Shown: positions 37,617 to 51,758, counted from the stretch's first letter. The stretch is 64,000 nucleotides of DNA from Chrysomallon squamiferum (GCA_012295275.1 CM022668.1:9435041-9499040), one strand, 5' to 3'. The notes: generated by a model not told the origin, from the sequence alone. A program made the numbers and translations.

Positions 37617-38049
37617 AAACAAGGAAATAAATAACTTCAAGAATAAACCATAATAAAACAAAATATAATAAACAAACAAACAAACAAACAAATAAATAAA
37701 TAAATAAATAAATAATCCTATAAATAAACAAACAACATTTACTTTTTAATGTGTTGATTAAAGTAACATCCTCTGATTCAAACCAGTTATGATTTACTTG
37801 AGAAAAGTTTTCAGATTGCAAACTGTGGTGTACTATGCAGGCACAGACCTGGCTATTCCACTCGGACAGTCCAGCAAAATAATTAGTGAACATCTGCTGT
37901 CGGTCACAAGTCTAGACTTATCTGTTAATAATTAGAACATTTGTTGTTTCCACTGTCCAGATGAAATTCCATGCCTGGTGTTTGTTATTATCTTAGTGAA
38001 GTGGATGACACGTAGTATGAAAAAGTTTGAGTGAGTGTGAGTGTGCAAA

Positions 38050-38102
<53 letters not shown>
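38050..38102. repeat. (GT)n microsatellite
   Basis: About 25 uninterrupted GT units. Confidence 0.97.
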
Positions 38103-38104
<2 letters not shown>

Positions 38105-40078
38105 CACATTTTTAAGTAGAAGTTCATTATATATATTTAATGTTTTTTAACAATGCTGCAGTAGCTTTTTACCTGCTTATCTATGGTTCCTTTGTAATCA
38201 CATCCAAACACATAGATAAGTTAAAATACTCTGTTTTAAGGAATGTACACAAAATATTTTATGACTTCTGTCTAAAACAAAAACAAAATATTATTAATCA
38301 GAAATATTTTCATAATTTAAATTACGATACAAATTTTAGTTTTACAAGCCAGAATGTACAAGAATAACCTAAAGTGTTTTTAAAAGATTATTTTTCATCA
38401 CTGTCAGTTCTGTAATGCCTACAATTACAGTCCAGTTTTACAATGTTATTGATTTCCATTCATACTAGTTAATTAACCTCTGATGAGTGATATCAATTAT
38501 TCACATGATGTTTGTATTCTAAACACTCCTTTTACTGCATGCTTACGTTGTGTAGTATGTACAATGGCTAATACTACCCAGGATAGACACTCAGACAAAC
38601 ACTACATTTTGACTTATAACCCAAGTACAAATTACTAGGAACATACTGATAAAATAAAATGTACTGTTATTTATTTCTAACTGTCACAAACCTGTAATAG
38701 AATATTTGATTAAGAAAGACAAGTCAGAGTATTAATCCTTCTCAGTACTGTCTGATAAACAAGATTTGTCTGGTTGGCTTGATTGACTGTTGATCCTGAG
38801 ATCTGTAATTTGTCTAAACAAGTGTCCATCAGACAGACAATGACAGTGTTCTGTTTTCAAACTATCTACAGTAATGTTTAAGTAGTTTAAGATACTGTAG
38901 AAAAGATGTCAACTCTACAATCTTGTCAGTATAAATCAGAAAACTGTATGAAATGTTTGTAGCTTTTATGATACTGTCTATAACTGTACTATCTAGAATA
39001 CAACCTGTAGTGTTTAGAATAGGTTAACTATATGGCTGGACTATACATTTTATACAATACTGTTCATATTATCTAGGATTACTGTATATATGCCTGGACT
39101 ACACTGTCTGTAGGATTGGACTATGGTGCTGTTTATCTAGGATACTATCAGTAGTATCTTGTATACATTAATCATCCCTGTAGCCAATACACTCTCTCTC
39201 TACTGGTCAAGAAAACTGATTAATGTTAATGTTTACTGATAATTTTTCTGACTGGCATGGAGTCTGATAATCTTAATTTACAGAACTCTAATACTGATAA
39301 TTTCAAAACCTTCTTCCCATATTGTTTTTACAAACACTCTCCTGCGACTATATTTAGCTGAGTGCAGTTCAGCAAAGGTCATTCTGCCTACTATTATGAG
39401 ACGACTGTACAGAATTTCTGGATAAGATGCTAATGAAAATAGTTATCAGTGTAAAACAGTTCAATACTGAACTCTCCTTGTAGGTGATCGAACTTCCTCA
39501 ACAGAACTCAACCGCTGAAAGATTAGTTGTCAGTTCTGAATCACTGATGACAAAACTGCTGGTGTGATTAAAGTAGCAAATCACATTATTATTACTTCTC
39601 GTACAGAAATTAGTCTACAGTGGTTACTGTTGCAGCCTGCTATGTAGTAGATCGTAACATCAATCCTGCTCTATGCATTCACTTGGCTTTTTCCTATTCC
39701 AGACAGCTCACTATGACCGGTTTAACAAAGACTGTCAGATTTACTTTCTTTTTCATGAAATGTTAAGAACGTTTGCATCCTTTTTTCCCCATATACCTCT
39801 GATCTATAATAGTAATTATACATAAATTATTTGGATGTCTTAATACAATGATTCAATCTTGGCATATTTTTTTTTGGTCGCAGATGAATATTTATAATCC
39901 TTTCAGTATCCTACTATTAATATTACAATAACAACTGCTACAAACATTTGTACATATTCTTAATAGTTTTGTTTTCAAACCCTGTTACAGATTTTGTCAA
40001 ACTTCCAAGTTCATGTTATTTTATTTTAGGTTCTGAGGATAAATGTAATATAGAATATGCAAAACAGACAGAAAATGG

Positions 40079-40114
<36 letters not shown>

Positions 40115-43100
40115 GAAGTAATTCAGTTCAAATTAAAAATATATATAACCACAGATCATTCCAGTTCTAAAATATACAAAAATATTTTAGGAAAATATTT
40201 AGAAGACAGGTTTCAAGATACTTATCTGGTATTGTGTTGCTGTCCAAGATAAATCTTTTCTAACAACAACAAAAAAAATAATTGTACAATTCTTACAACA
40301 TATAATGTATTATAAAATCAATATTAACACAGTTTGCAACTGTACAAACAAGATTAATTCAAGTAGCTTAGTGGATATATAATGCTTGACCTGGTTTTTA
40401 AAAATACAATAAAATAAAATATATTTATATATATATATACACACACACACACAGACACCTATTACTTTATTGTTAGTTACACATGAACACACAAATTAAA
40501 TGCCTGTCTCTAGTTTGCTTATTGTACAAACCAAATGCGTATACCTAATTGTAATAAATGTGGGACCAGTTATCAAGAAAACACAATGATTTACATCACA
40601 ATGCTAGTCCACAATGTTTTAACCAGAGCATTAAGACATATAAAATAAAACCCAGAAAGGAATTTACTCATACAGTTTGTTCCCAGTTTTCAAAATATGA
40701 TTATTATGTTGTCAAATGATCATACCTTTCATATATGCATTTATATACAATGATGAGAAAATGGAAACCTACAACTGCCAATCTCTGGAAAACTTTCATT
40801 TAGTTTGAGATCTCGTATTTAGCAGAGAAACACATACCACCTGTTTTTCAAACAGCAGGTGTGTAAGGCAATGGCTTGGATAGAAAAAAAGAAATCTTGG
40901 TTACTAAGGAGCATTGATCTTGTTACATCAGGCTCCAGTCCTGTGCTTTAAAACTTGTAATACTGGGTTCCTAATATTCTTTATACACAAGTCAGTTTTA
41001 ACCAGTATTGTCTTGACTTTATCTGACTGATTTTTCACGTTAAATATTAAAATGACCTAATATGTGATAAGACACCAGGTTGTCTTTTTCATGCACTAAT
41101 TGGGTTGTTTTCTCATTCCAACCAGTTCCAAATAAATGGATTATCCAAGGCTATATTCTGTCCTTTCCTAAAGAAAGATGAGTGAGTGTGTGTGAGATTC
41201 TTTGTTTTTTACATTTGCTCTCTTCCTGTTATCTGACATAAAGAAGTCTATATAAAGATGCTGCAATTTCCTTTTGCATTTATTAATGGTTCATAGAAAC
41301 AAAAAGTGTGTTGATGTATAATTAAACTGTCAATTTTTTTTTTTTTTATATATAAAATATAGCAACATAAAGAACTTTTGACAATGCTGACTAAAACTAA
41401 CAAAGGTGCTGGGTTACATAAACATTCACCACATCATTAATAACAACACTTAACATCTAATTTATCATGATGATCCTATCATCTTTTAATTGTCTGGCAA
41501 CCTGAATATGTATCATGTAGGTTATCAATTTACAGGGATGATCTAAAAACAAAGTTCAGTGATTTACATTAAATCAAAATGTGGCGTTTTTTAAATAACA
41601 AAAACAAAAAACTATGATATTATACTATTACTGTTACTTAATATTTCTGTTTCTGAATAAACAATAAAATCTCCATAAAGGGGTTACATTTTTTTAAAAT
41701 CAACTCACCTATTTCGGCTATAATATCATTATGATGCAGTTAATCTCTTGAATGCTGGATTAATTTGGAATTAAAAAAAAAAAAAAAAAAAAAAAAAATC
41801 TTTACTGATGAGTAGGTCATAATCAATAACATATTATTATGACAGCCTAAGAAGAAAAAAAGTATATATAATACAGTCAGCCCACTTTATTTTGGAAGTA
41901 TGTGGTTGAACAACAATAACAACAACAAAAAAAATACACCCCACACCTGCAGATGATCAGGACACACCTAAAGTGGTATATTTATTCTCTCAGTGTTAAT
42001 ATCATGAAACTCAACCTAGAGATACAATTTTTTTTGGACATTTAAAAAAAAAATTTAAACTGACTTATCTCTCACACATATATAATCTCACTTTATAACA
42101 AAATGTAACCTAATACACTCTCTCTCTTTCCTCTCTATATACATGTGTATGTGTATGTGTATGTGTATGTGTGTGTGTGTGTGTATGTATACACACACAT
42201 ACACATACAAACTTACAGTGAGATAATTTGTTTCAGTTATTATTATTATTATTAAGATTGCATAACAAATAAAAAAGTCAATTAAATTTTTGTTAAAACA
42301 ATGCTTTAAACATGAATTATAACAGCAACAACAAAACATTTCCACTGAGTACATCAGCACTACATGAATCTGTAACAAAGGAAATATAACTTAAGTTTGA
42401 CCCATATTAAACTTCCTAGATTTCTTTCTTTTTTTTTTTTTTTTTTTTTTTTAAATCTCCATTTTGTTAAAAGTAGGAAACAATTTAATAAATTGTTAAT
42501 CTTGTGCAAAAAATTTGTAATGTTTTTCAATTGGCTTCTCAAATTTGAATTTTTGAAATAAATTAGTCGCCCATATAACTACTCCATTACAGTAATAAAT
42601 TATTAATGGAAACACAGTTCTAACATTACAGAGTATTATAGAAGTTTACATTTAAAAATTAAAATGTAAAAATAGGTCACTGACGTAAATGCTAAAGTCT
42701 GTTTCATATTTTTAATAATCATCTGCAATTTATATCACATGGTTTTGTAACTATCATAAAGTTCATTGGTGTATATTTGTAACCAGCATTAAAATATATT
42801 CTTATACATATTTGTAACCATTACAAAAGTACATTCTTGGAGGTTGTTATATTATGTGGAATAATGGTTCAGTTTTAATACATGAAATCATAATGGATTT
42901 TATCAGCCAAGTGCTAACATGGAACCGAATACAAAATATTCACCAGCCTTGGTTATAAGCAGAAACCTACCTGTACATGCATAACACACACACACACACA
43001 CACACTAACTTAACTTTTTTCATTAACTGAGTAAGTACTGTTAAAACATAATTAAAATACAAATTTAAAAAAATGTAATTCTCATTTAAGCTTTATAGAC

Positions 43101-43388
43101 AGTAAGGTTACTTTTCAATAATTCAAAAGAAATTGGCCAAAGATTAGGACATGTTTACATAAGATTTTTTACAATCAAACATTTTAGATCAGTGTTTCTA
43201 GATATCATATTTATTACATCCCTCTATATTACACTGAAATTTTCAGATATTGTAAAATGGTTAAAGCTTGTTTACTGTCACATTTTCGTAAGTGTAAACT
43301 GGTATGGACAGCCCAAATGAAGTTTCAGTGTATTGGTTTACACTGAGAAGACAGATAAAAACAAATTCCATTACTGAATTACTTCTAT

Positions 43389-43455
43389 GACAAAAACAAA
43401 CAAACAAAAAAATAGTTTTAAAAAAACAAAAAAACTGTTGTGTCATTCTGTATCA
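43389..43455. repeat. dispersed repeat copy 1 (paired with 49,470-49,527)
   Basis: TATGACAAAAACAAACA followed by AAAATAGTT, A-rich spacer, CTGT(T/C)(G/A)TGTCA(T/C)TCTGTATCA. The same order of blocks occurs at 49,470-49,527, more than 6 kb away. Confidence 0.75.
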
Positions 43456-44794
43456 ATAATTGATAGAAACAAAACAAAAATTATAAACTGAAAAAGAAGA
43501 ACAACCATGTTTCCACTAAATAAATACTTTGAAAATGTGTTGATAAATTTTTTCCTTTTTGAGGAAAAGACATAAATAAATAATAAATAAATAAATAATA
43601 TTTAATCGTAATAATTATATCAAAATGTAAATAGCAACAAGGACATGATAACCTATATATTGTGGGGCAAGGTATCTTGGTCCAACATCACATTATCTCA
43701 AAACTGTGTAAGGTAAACAATGCCTTCGTTGATTCATATTTTTCACAAGTTTTTAGTCAAACAACTGTTAATAAGAATAGGCAAAAGAAATAGTTAATGT
43801 GTGATTTTTCATCCTAATTTAATCAAGAGGTAAGAAGTGGAAATTAATTTACCAGGATAACAAACAGAAAACAAACAAAAAAACTGTAAAAAAGAAACCA
43901 TCTAACCAAAAAAAAAATAATTAAGAAAATGAAGAAAAAAAATCGTCATTATTATATAAGCAATTATCTACTTTATAAAACACTAATGTGATAATTTTTA
44001 CAAATCTGGGTTATCATAATGTTTAAAAATACAAACAAATAAATAATTTAAAATAACAAAACTAAAACTTACCCTCTATAATGGACACTGTGAGCATTAA
44101 AGTAATGGAAATATTTGCTTACTGCAACTGTATTTAAAGAAACACTCCTACTTGATCACAATGATACATCAGTAACATGAATACTTTATTTCGTTCTTCT
44201 TCTTTTTTTTTTTTTTAAAAGAGGAGAAAACAGAAAAGGTGAAACCTAGGTCACAAATGTGATCTGTGATATAAAATTTCAGCCGTGTTTTCACACATCA
44301 CAAAAAGTAAATTACGTTCTTCTTTTTGTAAGGTTTAACATTAAGTTCAACTATAAAATATATTATTTTTTAGTACATTTTTTAATTTTTTAACATGTTT
44401 TTTAATGAAGATCAGGTGTGCTCCATCACATGCACCATTCACTATTTGGTTTCAACTGCCATGTACACACAACATCATTCTGTTTCTTTTTTCCTGTGTA
44501 CTGTGCACTGTGCATAAAGCTACCTTTTCACTACTAGAGAGAAACCAGCTGTTAGTATATTCCATTAATAAAAATTAATTTAATTCTGTTATAAAGTTTT
44601 ATTAACTGGCTGATTATAATATGATACATTTCTATGATGAAAGATTATTTCGCAATGCTGGAATAGGCATCTGTATTGCATGCCATGTTAACTACTAAAA
44701 CTTTAGTTGTGTAATTGTGAACAGTAACAATTTGTATAAATAAACCCTCCACTTTATGGTCAGTCATGAATTTTAGGTAAAGGATAATTAACCT

Positions 44795-44950
44795 ATGGTA
44801 GTAGTAGTAGTAGTCATGGTGATGGTGCCAGTGGGGTCAGTGGTGACAATGATGTCATTAGTAACAGTGATGGTGGTGTAGTGGTAGTGGTAATGGTGGT
44901 AGTAGTAGTGATGATGTATTAGTAGTACCAGTAGCATAGTAGTAGCAGTT
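44795..44950. repeat. degenerate GTA/GTG trinucleotide repeat
   Basis: GTAGTAGTAGTAGTAGTC passing into GGTGATGGTG- and GTGGTAGTGG-type sequence. No coding signal. Confidence 0.85.
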
Positions 44951-46915
44951 GTTACTATAATAGTATAGATAACAATAGTGATCCTGGTAATAATTTCAAA
45001 AAATCATTTCAGCATCTTGTTAATAATATATGTCACTACTAAAAGCCACTTATAAAGAATATGTTGTGACAGTAGGGTATCCCCTATAAATTACATCCTA
45101 AGCTGACAGCAACTATAAAGTGGAAGTGTAATAGTTGGTGAAAGATTAAGTAAACTTGACAATCAACACAACATTGATAAATCGCACTCCAAACAAAGAT
45201 AAGTTAGCACTGTCCTCTTAACATCTTTTATTTTTTTTCCTTCCTTTCTTCTTTTATTGTCAAATAAAGTCTCTATATCAAGACACTGTAAATATATTCT
45301 CAAGATACAGTGACATAGTTATTTATAGTGATTACACATAGTAACATAAAATCTCAAGCAGATACAACATATAATATCATACAGACACCTATAGGTCAGC
45401 TATAATACCTGTGATAAGACATATCATGCAGACACCTATAAGTTTGGGTATAATACCATACACACATCAGATGATATCTGTAGCTCAGTGCTTAGTATCA
45501 AAGTTACCTACAGTAACAGGATACAGTATTATTAGTAAGCTATTTACAATGATACGACTATTATGACACACATGCATATGTATGCACACAGAGTAACAAA
45601 GGATTAAAAACGAATGATTATATGAAAACAAAGGGAAAAAATAAACACTTTATGAAAGATGAAATAAATTTATTTAAAATAATGAGATGAAATTAAAGAA
45701 AGGAGTAAAAATGATAAAAGAACAAACATAAAGACAAAACAATGAGGAAAAATGAATACAAGGAAAGAAAAGAGAACAACAAGAATATGGCCTTCAGCTG
45801 AGTTCCCAACTTGGCATGGCACCCAGTCATCTACTGAAATGTTAGTGTATGACATAACTAACAAACAGAGATTGGAATAAGTAAGTTCTGTTATTTAATA
45901 TCTGTGGTTGGTAAATGTTAGTGTTAGATAATAATAATAATAATGACAATGATGGAAAATATAAGACAGTTATTTTTTAACTTTTAAATGGATGCATACT
46001 AGTAATTTAATTTCTATATATCCAAAGATTTGTTTATAAAAGTTAACAATGTTAAATTTACTTCAAGTCACAGTAATATATAAATATAAAATGTACAGAC
46101 TTTATAAAGATGTAATAAAAATGTTAATGTTATCTCTAGTCTCAGTAATATGTCAATATTACTTGTATAAACTTTATAAAGATATAAAAAAATGTTATCT
46201 CTTGTGAAGTAATGTTTATTCTAGTTACCATCATCTCTCAATAATAATAATAATGTGTTGATATTAGTTATTACATGTAGATTCTGTAAAGATATACACA
46301 ATGCTACATTTAGTAATAGTGATGTGTTGACAGTACACATACAGTTTTTATAAATATATAGAAATGTTAACATTACCTCTGATGTATAGTTGTTTGATAT
46401 AAAGATTCTATATAAAAAATATAAAAAAAAAATTAAAAAATTAAAATTATCTCTAATTACAATTATACCTTGATGTCCATTAACTCGACTGTGGATGAGC
46501 CATACATTATACTATTTTGGGATGTGACAATATATTACTAGCTTATCTAGACGCAGGTATAGTTACATAGACCACTATCACAACAAAGCCCGCTAGGATG
46601 AGATACAACAGATAATATTAATAAAAGCTTAACGGCTCACTAAGCTCATGATATATAGCCACCTACCTACTTTTTGTTAACCCTAGGGACTTACAAGAAA
46701 CACGAGTGCAGCAGACAAATATGTAAACAAAAGAAAACTGGTATGGGCATCTTTACTGCTTCCTCAAAATTTCTTTTTCTTTTTGTTTTTATTGTTTTTA
46801 TTATTAATAATAATTACTGTGCATTTTATGATATGTTTTAATTGTTATTATTATTATTAAAAGGAGATAAAAAAAAAAACAAAAACAAAAAAACATAATA
46901 ATAAATGAGTACCAC

Positions 46916-47049
46916 CTGAACAACGGATGAAGCAGTATAGGCTATCACTAAAGTAACTAACCAATAGTTGTGTTCTTTCAGCAGACGGCAGATTTTTCGT
47001 ACGGTGTTGTTTGTTTTGGGGCCGGTTAGCGTGTTTCTGTTCACTAGAC
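46916..47049 (-). other. candidate second leader exon or short transcript exon
   Basis: On the minus strand a T-rich acceptor (TTTTGTTTTGTTAAG, exon from 47,049, or TCTAG, exon from 47,043) is followed by moderately complex sequence and two possible donors: ATTG then GTTAGT (exon end 46,962) or TTCAG then GTGGTA (exon end 46,916). All frames read through parts of it (for example KICRLLKEHNYWLV), but I recognise no protein. It lies just inside the CpG-density boundary. It may be a non-coding leader exon between 47,380 and 18,555, or chance. Confidence 0.3.
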
Positions 47050-47379
47050 CTTAACAAAACAAAACCATTACTAAATCCTAAAACGTGACAATTAATTTGT
47101 CAAACAGATCTGCAGTCTTGCGAACGTGGTTTACGTAACAACTAGAATGCATGCACTCGATAATGTCAAATGCCAAACGAATGGAATAATCGTTCCACGA
47201 ACCTTGATCGAACTGATGTTTCGTAACATTTCCCTAACTTAACGTCCATTCTGTCATTTCATTTTATAATGATATTAAAGTACAAAGATCGGACAATGTC
47301 ATAAGAATATGTTTGTAAATTAATTTCATTTCAAATGGAAAAAATAATAATAATCATATAGCAACCTTGGATAACCTAC

Positions 47380-47460
47380 CTCACGTTTTTGAGAGCTTCC
47401 GCACAGCTGCCATTTGCTCATGCGCAGTATTGACCAGAAAAAAAAAAGGCGGCTTATGGA
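47380..47460 (-). promoter_or_regulatory. candidate first exon and promoter, minus strand
   Basis: A cluster in minus-strand order: TGACGTCA (CRE palindrome, 47,490-47,497), CAATCAAAGG, ACGCGT, a pyrimidine run, CTGCGCATGAG (half NRF1-like site, near 47,418-47,426), then a strong donor GTGAG followed by GTAGGT (exon end 47,380). An ATG inside would give MSKWQLCGSSQKRE in phase 0; joining it directly to 18,555 closes after 22 codons, so a coding use there is unlikely and a leader exon is more plausible. CpG count is 22 in 47,101-47,600 against 0-1 per 500 bp in sampled parts of the upstream intron. No TATA box is apparent. Assignment to the SLC4 gene is inference. Confidence 0.45.
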
Positions 47461-47710
47461 AGACCGCTTCAGACGCGTTGGCCTTTGATTGACGTCATCA
47501 ATGGCTTGGTTAAAATAAATTACTGTTCTATATCTGTCACACATATACAATTACATTAATACGTAATATTGCGCGTATACAAACAGCAAATTGTTGTTTG
47601 TTGTATCTTTTACCATCACTATTTTTGTCCGCAAACAAAGTCCTAAATTGTATCACTTAGGTCAGTGTTCTATACATAATTATATTAAAACAGAATTGTA
47701 GATGTAAAAT

Positions 47711-47764
<54 letters not shown>

Positions 47765-48420
47765 GCAACAAGAACAACAACAACATGAACAATAATTACT
47801 ACTAATAACATATTTATATATAGTAGGCGAATATAAGTTTAAAAATAATTATAATAATAATAATTCGTTTGTAAATGAATTGTTAAGTTACTTTGGATTG
47901 AAAGATCATAGTATATATATATATAAATAATAATAATAATAATAATATCAAATCTAGGTACCAAAAAAGAGAATAAGCAATTAACATCATCTTAATTTAT
48001 ATGGACAGCAGACAAATTTGCATCTGTGAAAATACTTTAATTGTGATTTAATTTCTCTCTTTCACGTCTGGTTTTGGTTGACTATATTTCTTATTTTAGT
48101 CAGAAATAAGCTTGCACTAGCTGTGTAGTGACGTATATGTGGATAATGTTACATTAAGGCTCGGAATTAAAAGGCGGTGCCTCCGAGTTACAGATATTTG
48201 CGCAACAGCGAATGAACTTTACAGTTCTCTGAATTTTAATTAAAACAAAGTATGGCAAATCCTTACTTTTAAGAAAATATAGCAGTTCGCTCAACAGCCA
48301 GGAAAAAGAGGAAGATAATTTGTTCTACGAATGAAAAAAGGAAAAACAATTATTTTACGGCTATCTGAAAACAAATGTCGTATAATGTTTGGAACAATGG
48401 AACAGTTTAATATGTGCAAC

Positions 48421-48492
48421 AAGAAGATTCGAACCGGGAACCTTCATACATCAGGCAGTTTCTACTGCTCAGTTTCAAACAAAGGGACAGTT
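48421..48492 (-). repeat. tRNA-like sequence, probably a decayed SINE head
   Basis: Minus strand contains GAAGGTTCCCGGTTCGAATC, whose GGTTCGAATC is a perfect match to the Pol III B-box / T-loop, preceded at the right distance by AACTGAGCAGTAGAAAC, which resembles a diverged A-box/D-arm. A clean cloverleaf with acceptor stem is not apparent, so a functional tRNA is unlikely. Confidence 0.55.
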
Positions 48493-49037
48493 ACAATGAG
48501 CATTTAAGAAGTATGTCGTTTTGGGAATTTAATTTGCGGTTTCTGTTTTTGATAATGTTGAAAAAGGAGATGTAAGTCGATAATGTTATCTTGTTTCAAA
48601 GTTATATCAACGAGCGTAGGAATTTCTTGTTCCTTTTCTATTTTTATCACGTGCGCGTGCATCGAACCTTATCGCATGCCTCGGTTCAGTTTAAGAAGCA
48701 AGCCACATCACTAACAACAATAACAAATACATAAATAAATACAGCAACAAGAACAACAACAGTAATGACAATAAGAACAACGACAAAGATAATAAAAATA
48801 AAATTAGTTCAAGTCAGTACAAAAGTGGGGCTTCATAACAAAACAAAAACCAAACAAAGGAATTAAACAAAGAAAACCTAAACGTTAACACGGAGATATC
48901 GATTTTCCAGAAGAAAAGCATCACAAAAGTTTTAGAATCTGTTGGATTTAAACGTCTAGTTTTTCGATAAAATATTAAATTACAAAAGAAGAAACAACTT
49001 TGGGAATCGTTTTTTTTTTTTTTTTTTTTTTTGTTTG

Positions 49038-49073
<36 letters not shown>

Positions 49074-49426
49074 TTTTTTTTTTTTTTTTATATTTATCTT
49101 ATTACTATTAGTATTATTTTAATACTGACAGATGTCCTTGCGGCCGTTCCTTTCTCGCGCGCGGCACGTTCATGTCACGCGCACAATACGTGAACCCAGT
49201 GGGTCATGTATTCTATACGACTGTTATCTAACCGTTACGTGATACACGTTGTAATATATGCTGATAGCCAACTGACCGCTATTTAACTGTAACATCTACC
49301 ACAAGAAACATACGGCGCAAAACCAGCTGGCACCAATTTGAAGCAGATTCAAAAAGCCGACCCCAAAATAATGTTGACAGATATACGAGAGGACGAAAGT
49401 ACTTTGGAATTCAATTACACTCACGT

Positions 49427-49469
<43 letters not shown>

Positions 49470-49472
<3 letters not shown>

Positions 49473-49527
49473 GACAAAAACAAACACAAAGAAAATAGTT
49501 AAAAAGAACTGTCATGTCACTCTGTAT
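49470..49527. repeat. dispersed repeat copy 2 (paired with 43,389-43,455)
   Basis: TATGACAAAAACAAACA, AAAATAGTTAAAAAG, CTGTCATGTCACTCTGTATC: same block order as at 43,389. It lies directly after the CT tract and before an AAAT/AAT tract. Confidence 0.75.
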
Positions 49528-49568
49528 CAATAAATAAATAAATAAATAAATAAATGATGATGATGACA

Positions 49569-49631
<63 letters not shown>

Positions 49632-49659
49632 TTAATTCATTTGTTATTTAATAAGTCTC

Positions 49660-49932
49660 TTGAAACACCATTCCGTTCAACTCAATAAAACAGCAATAAC
49701 AATCTCAGTATCAAAATTCGTAGCTAATCAAAATAAGTTTATCAGTCAGTCAGTATCATACGTATTAGTAATACTCACCGCTCTCTCGTGTTCAGACGAA
49801 GTAACCAACAGACTTAATAAGACAATGGACCGACTTGTGCATGAAGCTATAGTATGCGTAAATGCATTTTTCTGCATAGTTCCAAAGGTAAGAACAAGTA
49901 AAAGCGAGCAGAAGAAAGTAGAAGGTGAGTGA
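49660..49932 (+). other. open frame of 90 codons, unassigned
   Basis: A plus-strand frame in the CpG-rich interval, with an internal acceptor-like TCGTGTTCAG (to 49,795) and a good donor CCAAAG followed by GTAAGA (at about 49,889). Between them 31 codons are open (DEVTNRLNKTMDRLVHEAIV and so on). It begins in an AT-rich stretch and shows no domain I recognise. It could be an exon of an unknown plus-strand transcript, or chance. Confidence 0.2.
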
Positions 49933-51436
49933 AAAACGATACACAGACATTCCTGCTACGAATAAAGTTCAGACTCAGCATCTTCTGACATAAATGTTAC
50001 AGGCAGTTTTTGTTTATAGTGTAAGCTATTTTTTTCATCGAATATGCGTGCACGGTACATACTAATAACGTAACATTAACCTTAAAAAACTGTGTCAGTA
50101 ATAATAAACATTTAACAACAAGAGTAACAACCGCAACAGCTGTTACGAACACTGAATGTAAATTATTGATTTAATATTAATTTGTTTGAATTTGACAACT
50201 GTATTTAGAAGGGCTTTGCAACAGAAAAAAAAAAAAAAAAAAAAAAAAAAGATATGTGAAATTTTATTTTTTTTATTTTATTTCATTTTGTTGCTACTGT
50301 TGTTGTTGTTGTTACATTTGTTATTCTTTGTTAGCTCTACGCGACTCACTTCCGGAATGACGCACCACTTTCTCCTGCGTTCACGCGTCTGCATTTTATA
50401 CCTGTTAGAAATTTACATCACAAAACCTTTTTTTTTTAAAGTGTAGACTGACATATCAACGAGTGCTTTCACGGTGGTATGTCTGGGCCGTGAGACCGGG
50501 TAAATAGAGTTGTATGTTATTAATGGTGACATTCAAAGCTATAATCTTGATCACAGCGACAAATACTATAAACTCGCACGTATGTGCTCGTCCCCTCATA
50601 ACCCGCCGTTTCTGCTTCGTTGATTCCTTTCTACGGAAAGGTGTCGTTAAGACGTCGTGTTTTGATAACATCTGTCAACACATTGCAATAATCCCAGCCG
50701 TAGTTACACGGGTATGGTAGAGATACGCGAACGTTTATGTAAGGTATACTGCACTGCACTGGGGCTAATATTAAATAGGTCTTCGTAACGTTTTAGAAAT
50801 GCTTGGTCAAATATAGGTTCTGCTACGATCGCCCTAACTGCACTGAGGCAAGTGAGGCAAATCAGCCCTCATACCGAAAAAGGAGAATTTTAAATATATA
50901 TATATATATACACAAAAGATTTTATTTAAAAAATATAAAAAAATAAATCTCTTTTCCAATAGATACGATATCCACTTTCAGGTCGGAGCTTTAGGTGGCC
51001 TTAGGCGGCCTTAGGCGGCGGCTCCCAAAACCCTGGCCACAGTTATTATTTTTATTTTTGGCCCGCTCTGCTCGTCGATTATGTGTTTTTGCCTCATTTC
51101 AAAAAGAGTCTAGTTGTGGCCATGGCTACGAATATTCATCTTAAATCAACCAGTATATTTCCTCATATCCAAAAATATATATCAACTATACATTATTTAG
51201 AACCGTCAATTACCCAGGTATATTTAATGTATAGGAAAACTGAATTATGTAATAATATAAGTAAGTGATATATTTATGTTATGAACACTTTGAACATTTG
51301 TATTACTATAAATAGCCAAGTGATCACGTGACTGGTTTCAGCGTTTAAAACAACTTTACGGCTAAAGCAATAGAGAGTAGAATTTTATTTGATTGTTATT
51401 ACCCTTCGTCGATGTTAGTAAAGTCACGGAATTTAC

Positions 51437-51479
<43 letters not shown>

Positions 51480-51721
51480 TTTACGCAAATTCTGGATTTA
51501 GGGAGGGATTCATTAAAATAATTTAACACTCTGATCCGCTGAGTGCCATTTCCAACAAACCAAGTTTTCAGTTTTAGTATAAACTGTGCATCTGAGAAAA
51601 AAAAAAAAAAAAAAAAATAAATAATAATAATAATAAAAATCTCAATATTTTGATAATTAATTTCAAAACCATATGAATTTCAATATAAAACAAAACAAAC
51701 AACAACAACAACAACAACAAC

Positions 51722-51758
<37 letters not shown>

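Noticed and set aside
47326-47550. 74-codon minus-strand frame with MSKWQLCGSSQKRE as the start of a new protein
   Set aside because: No family recognised. The frame crosses a strong donor at 47,380, and joined to the next exons it closes quickly; a leader exon is more likely.
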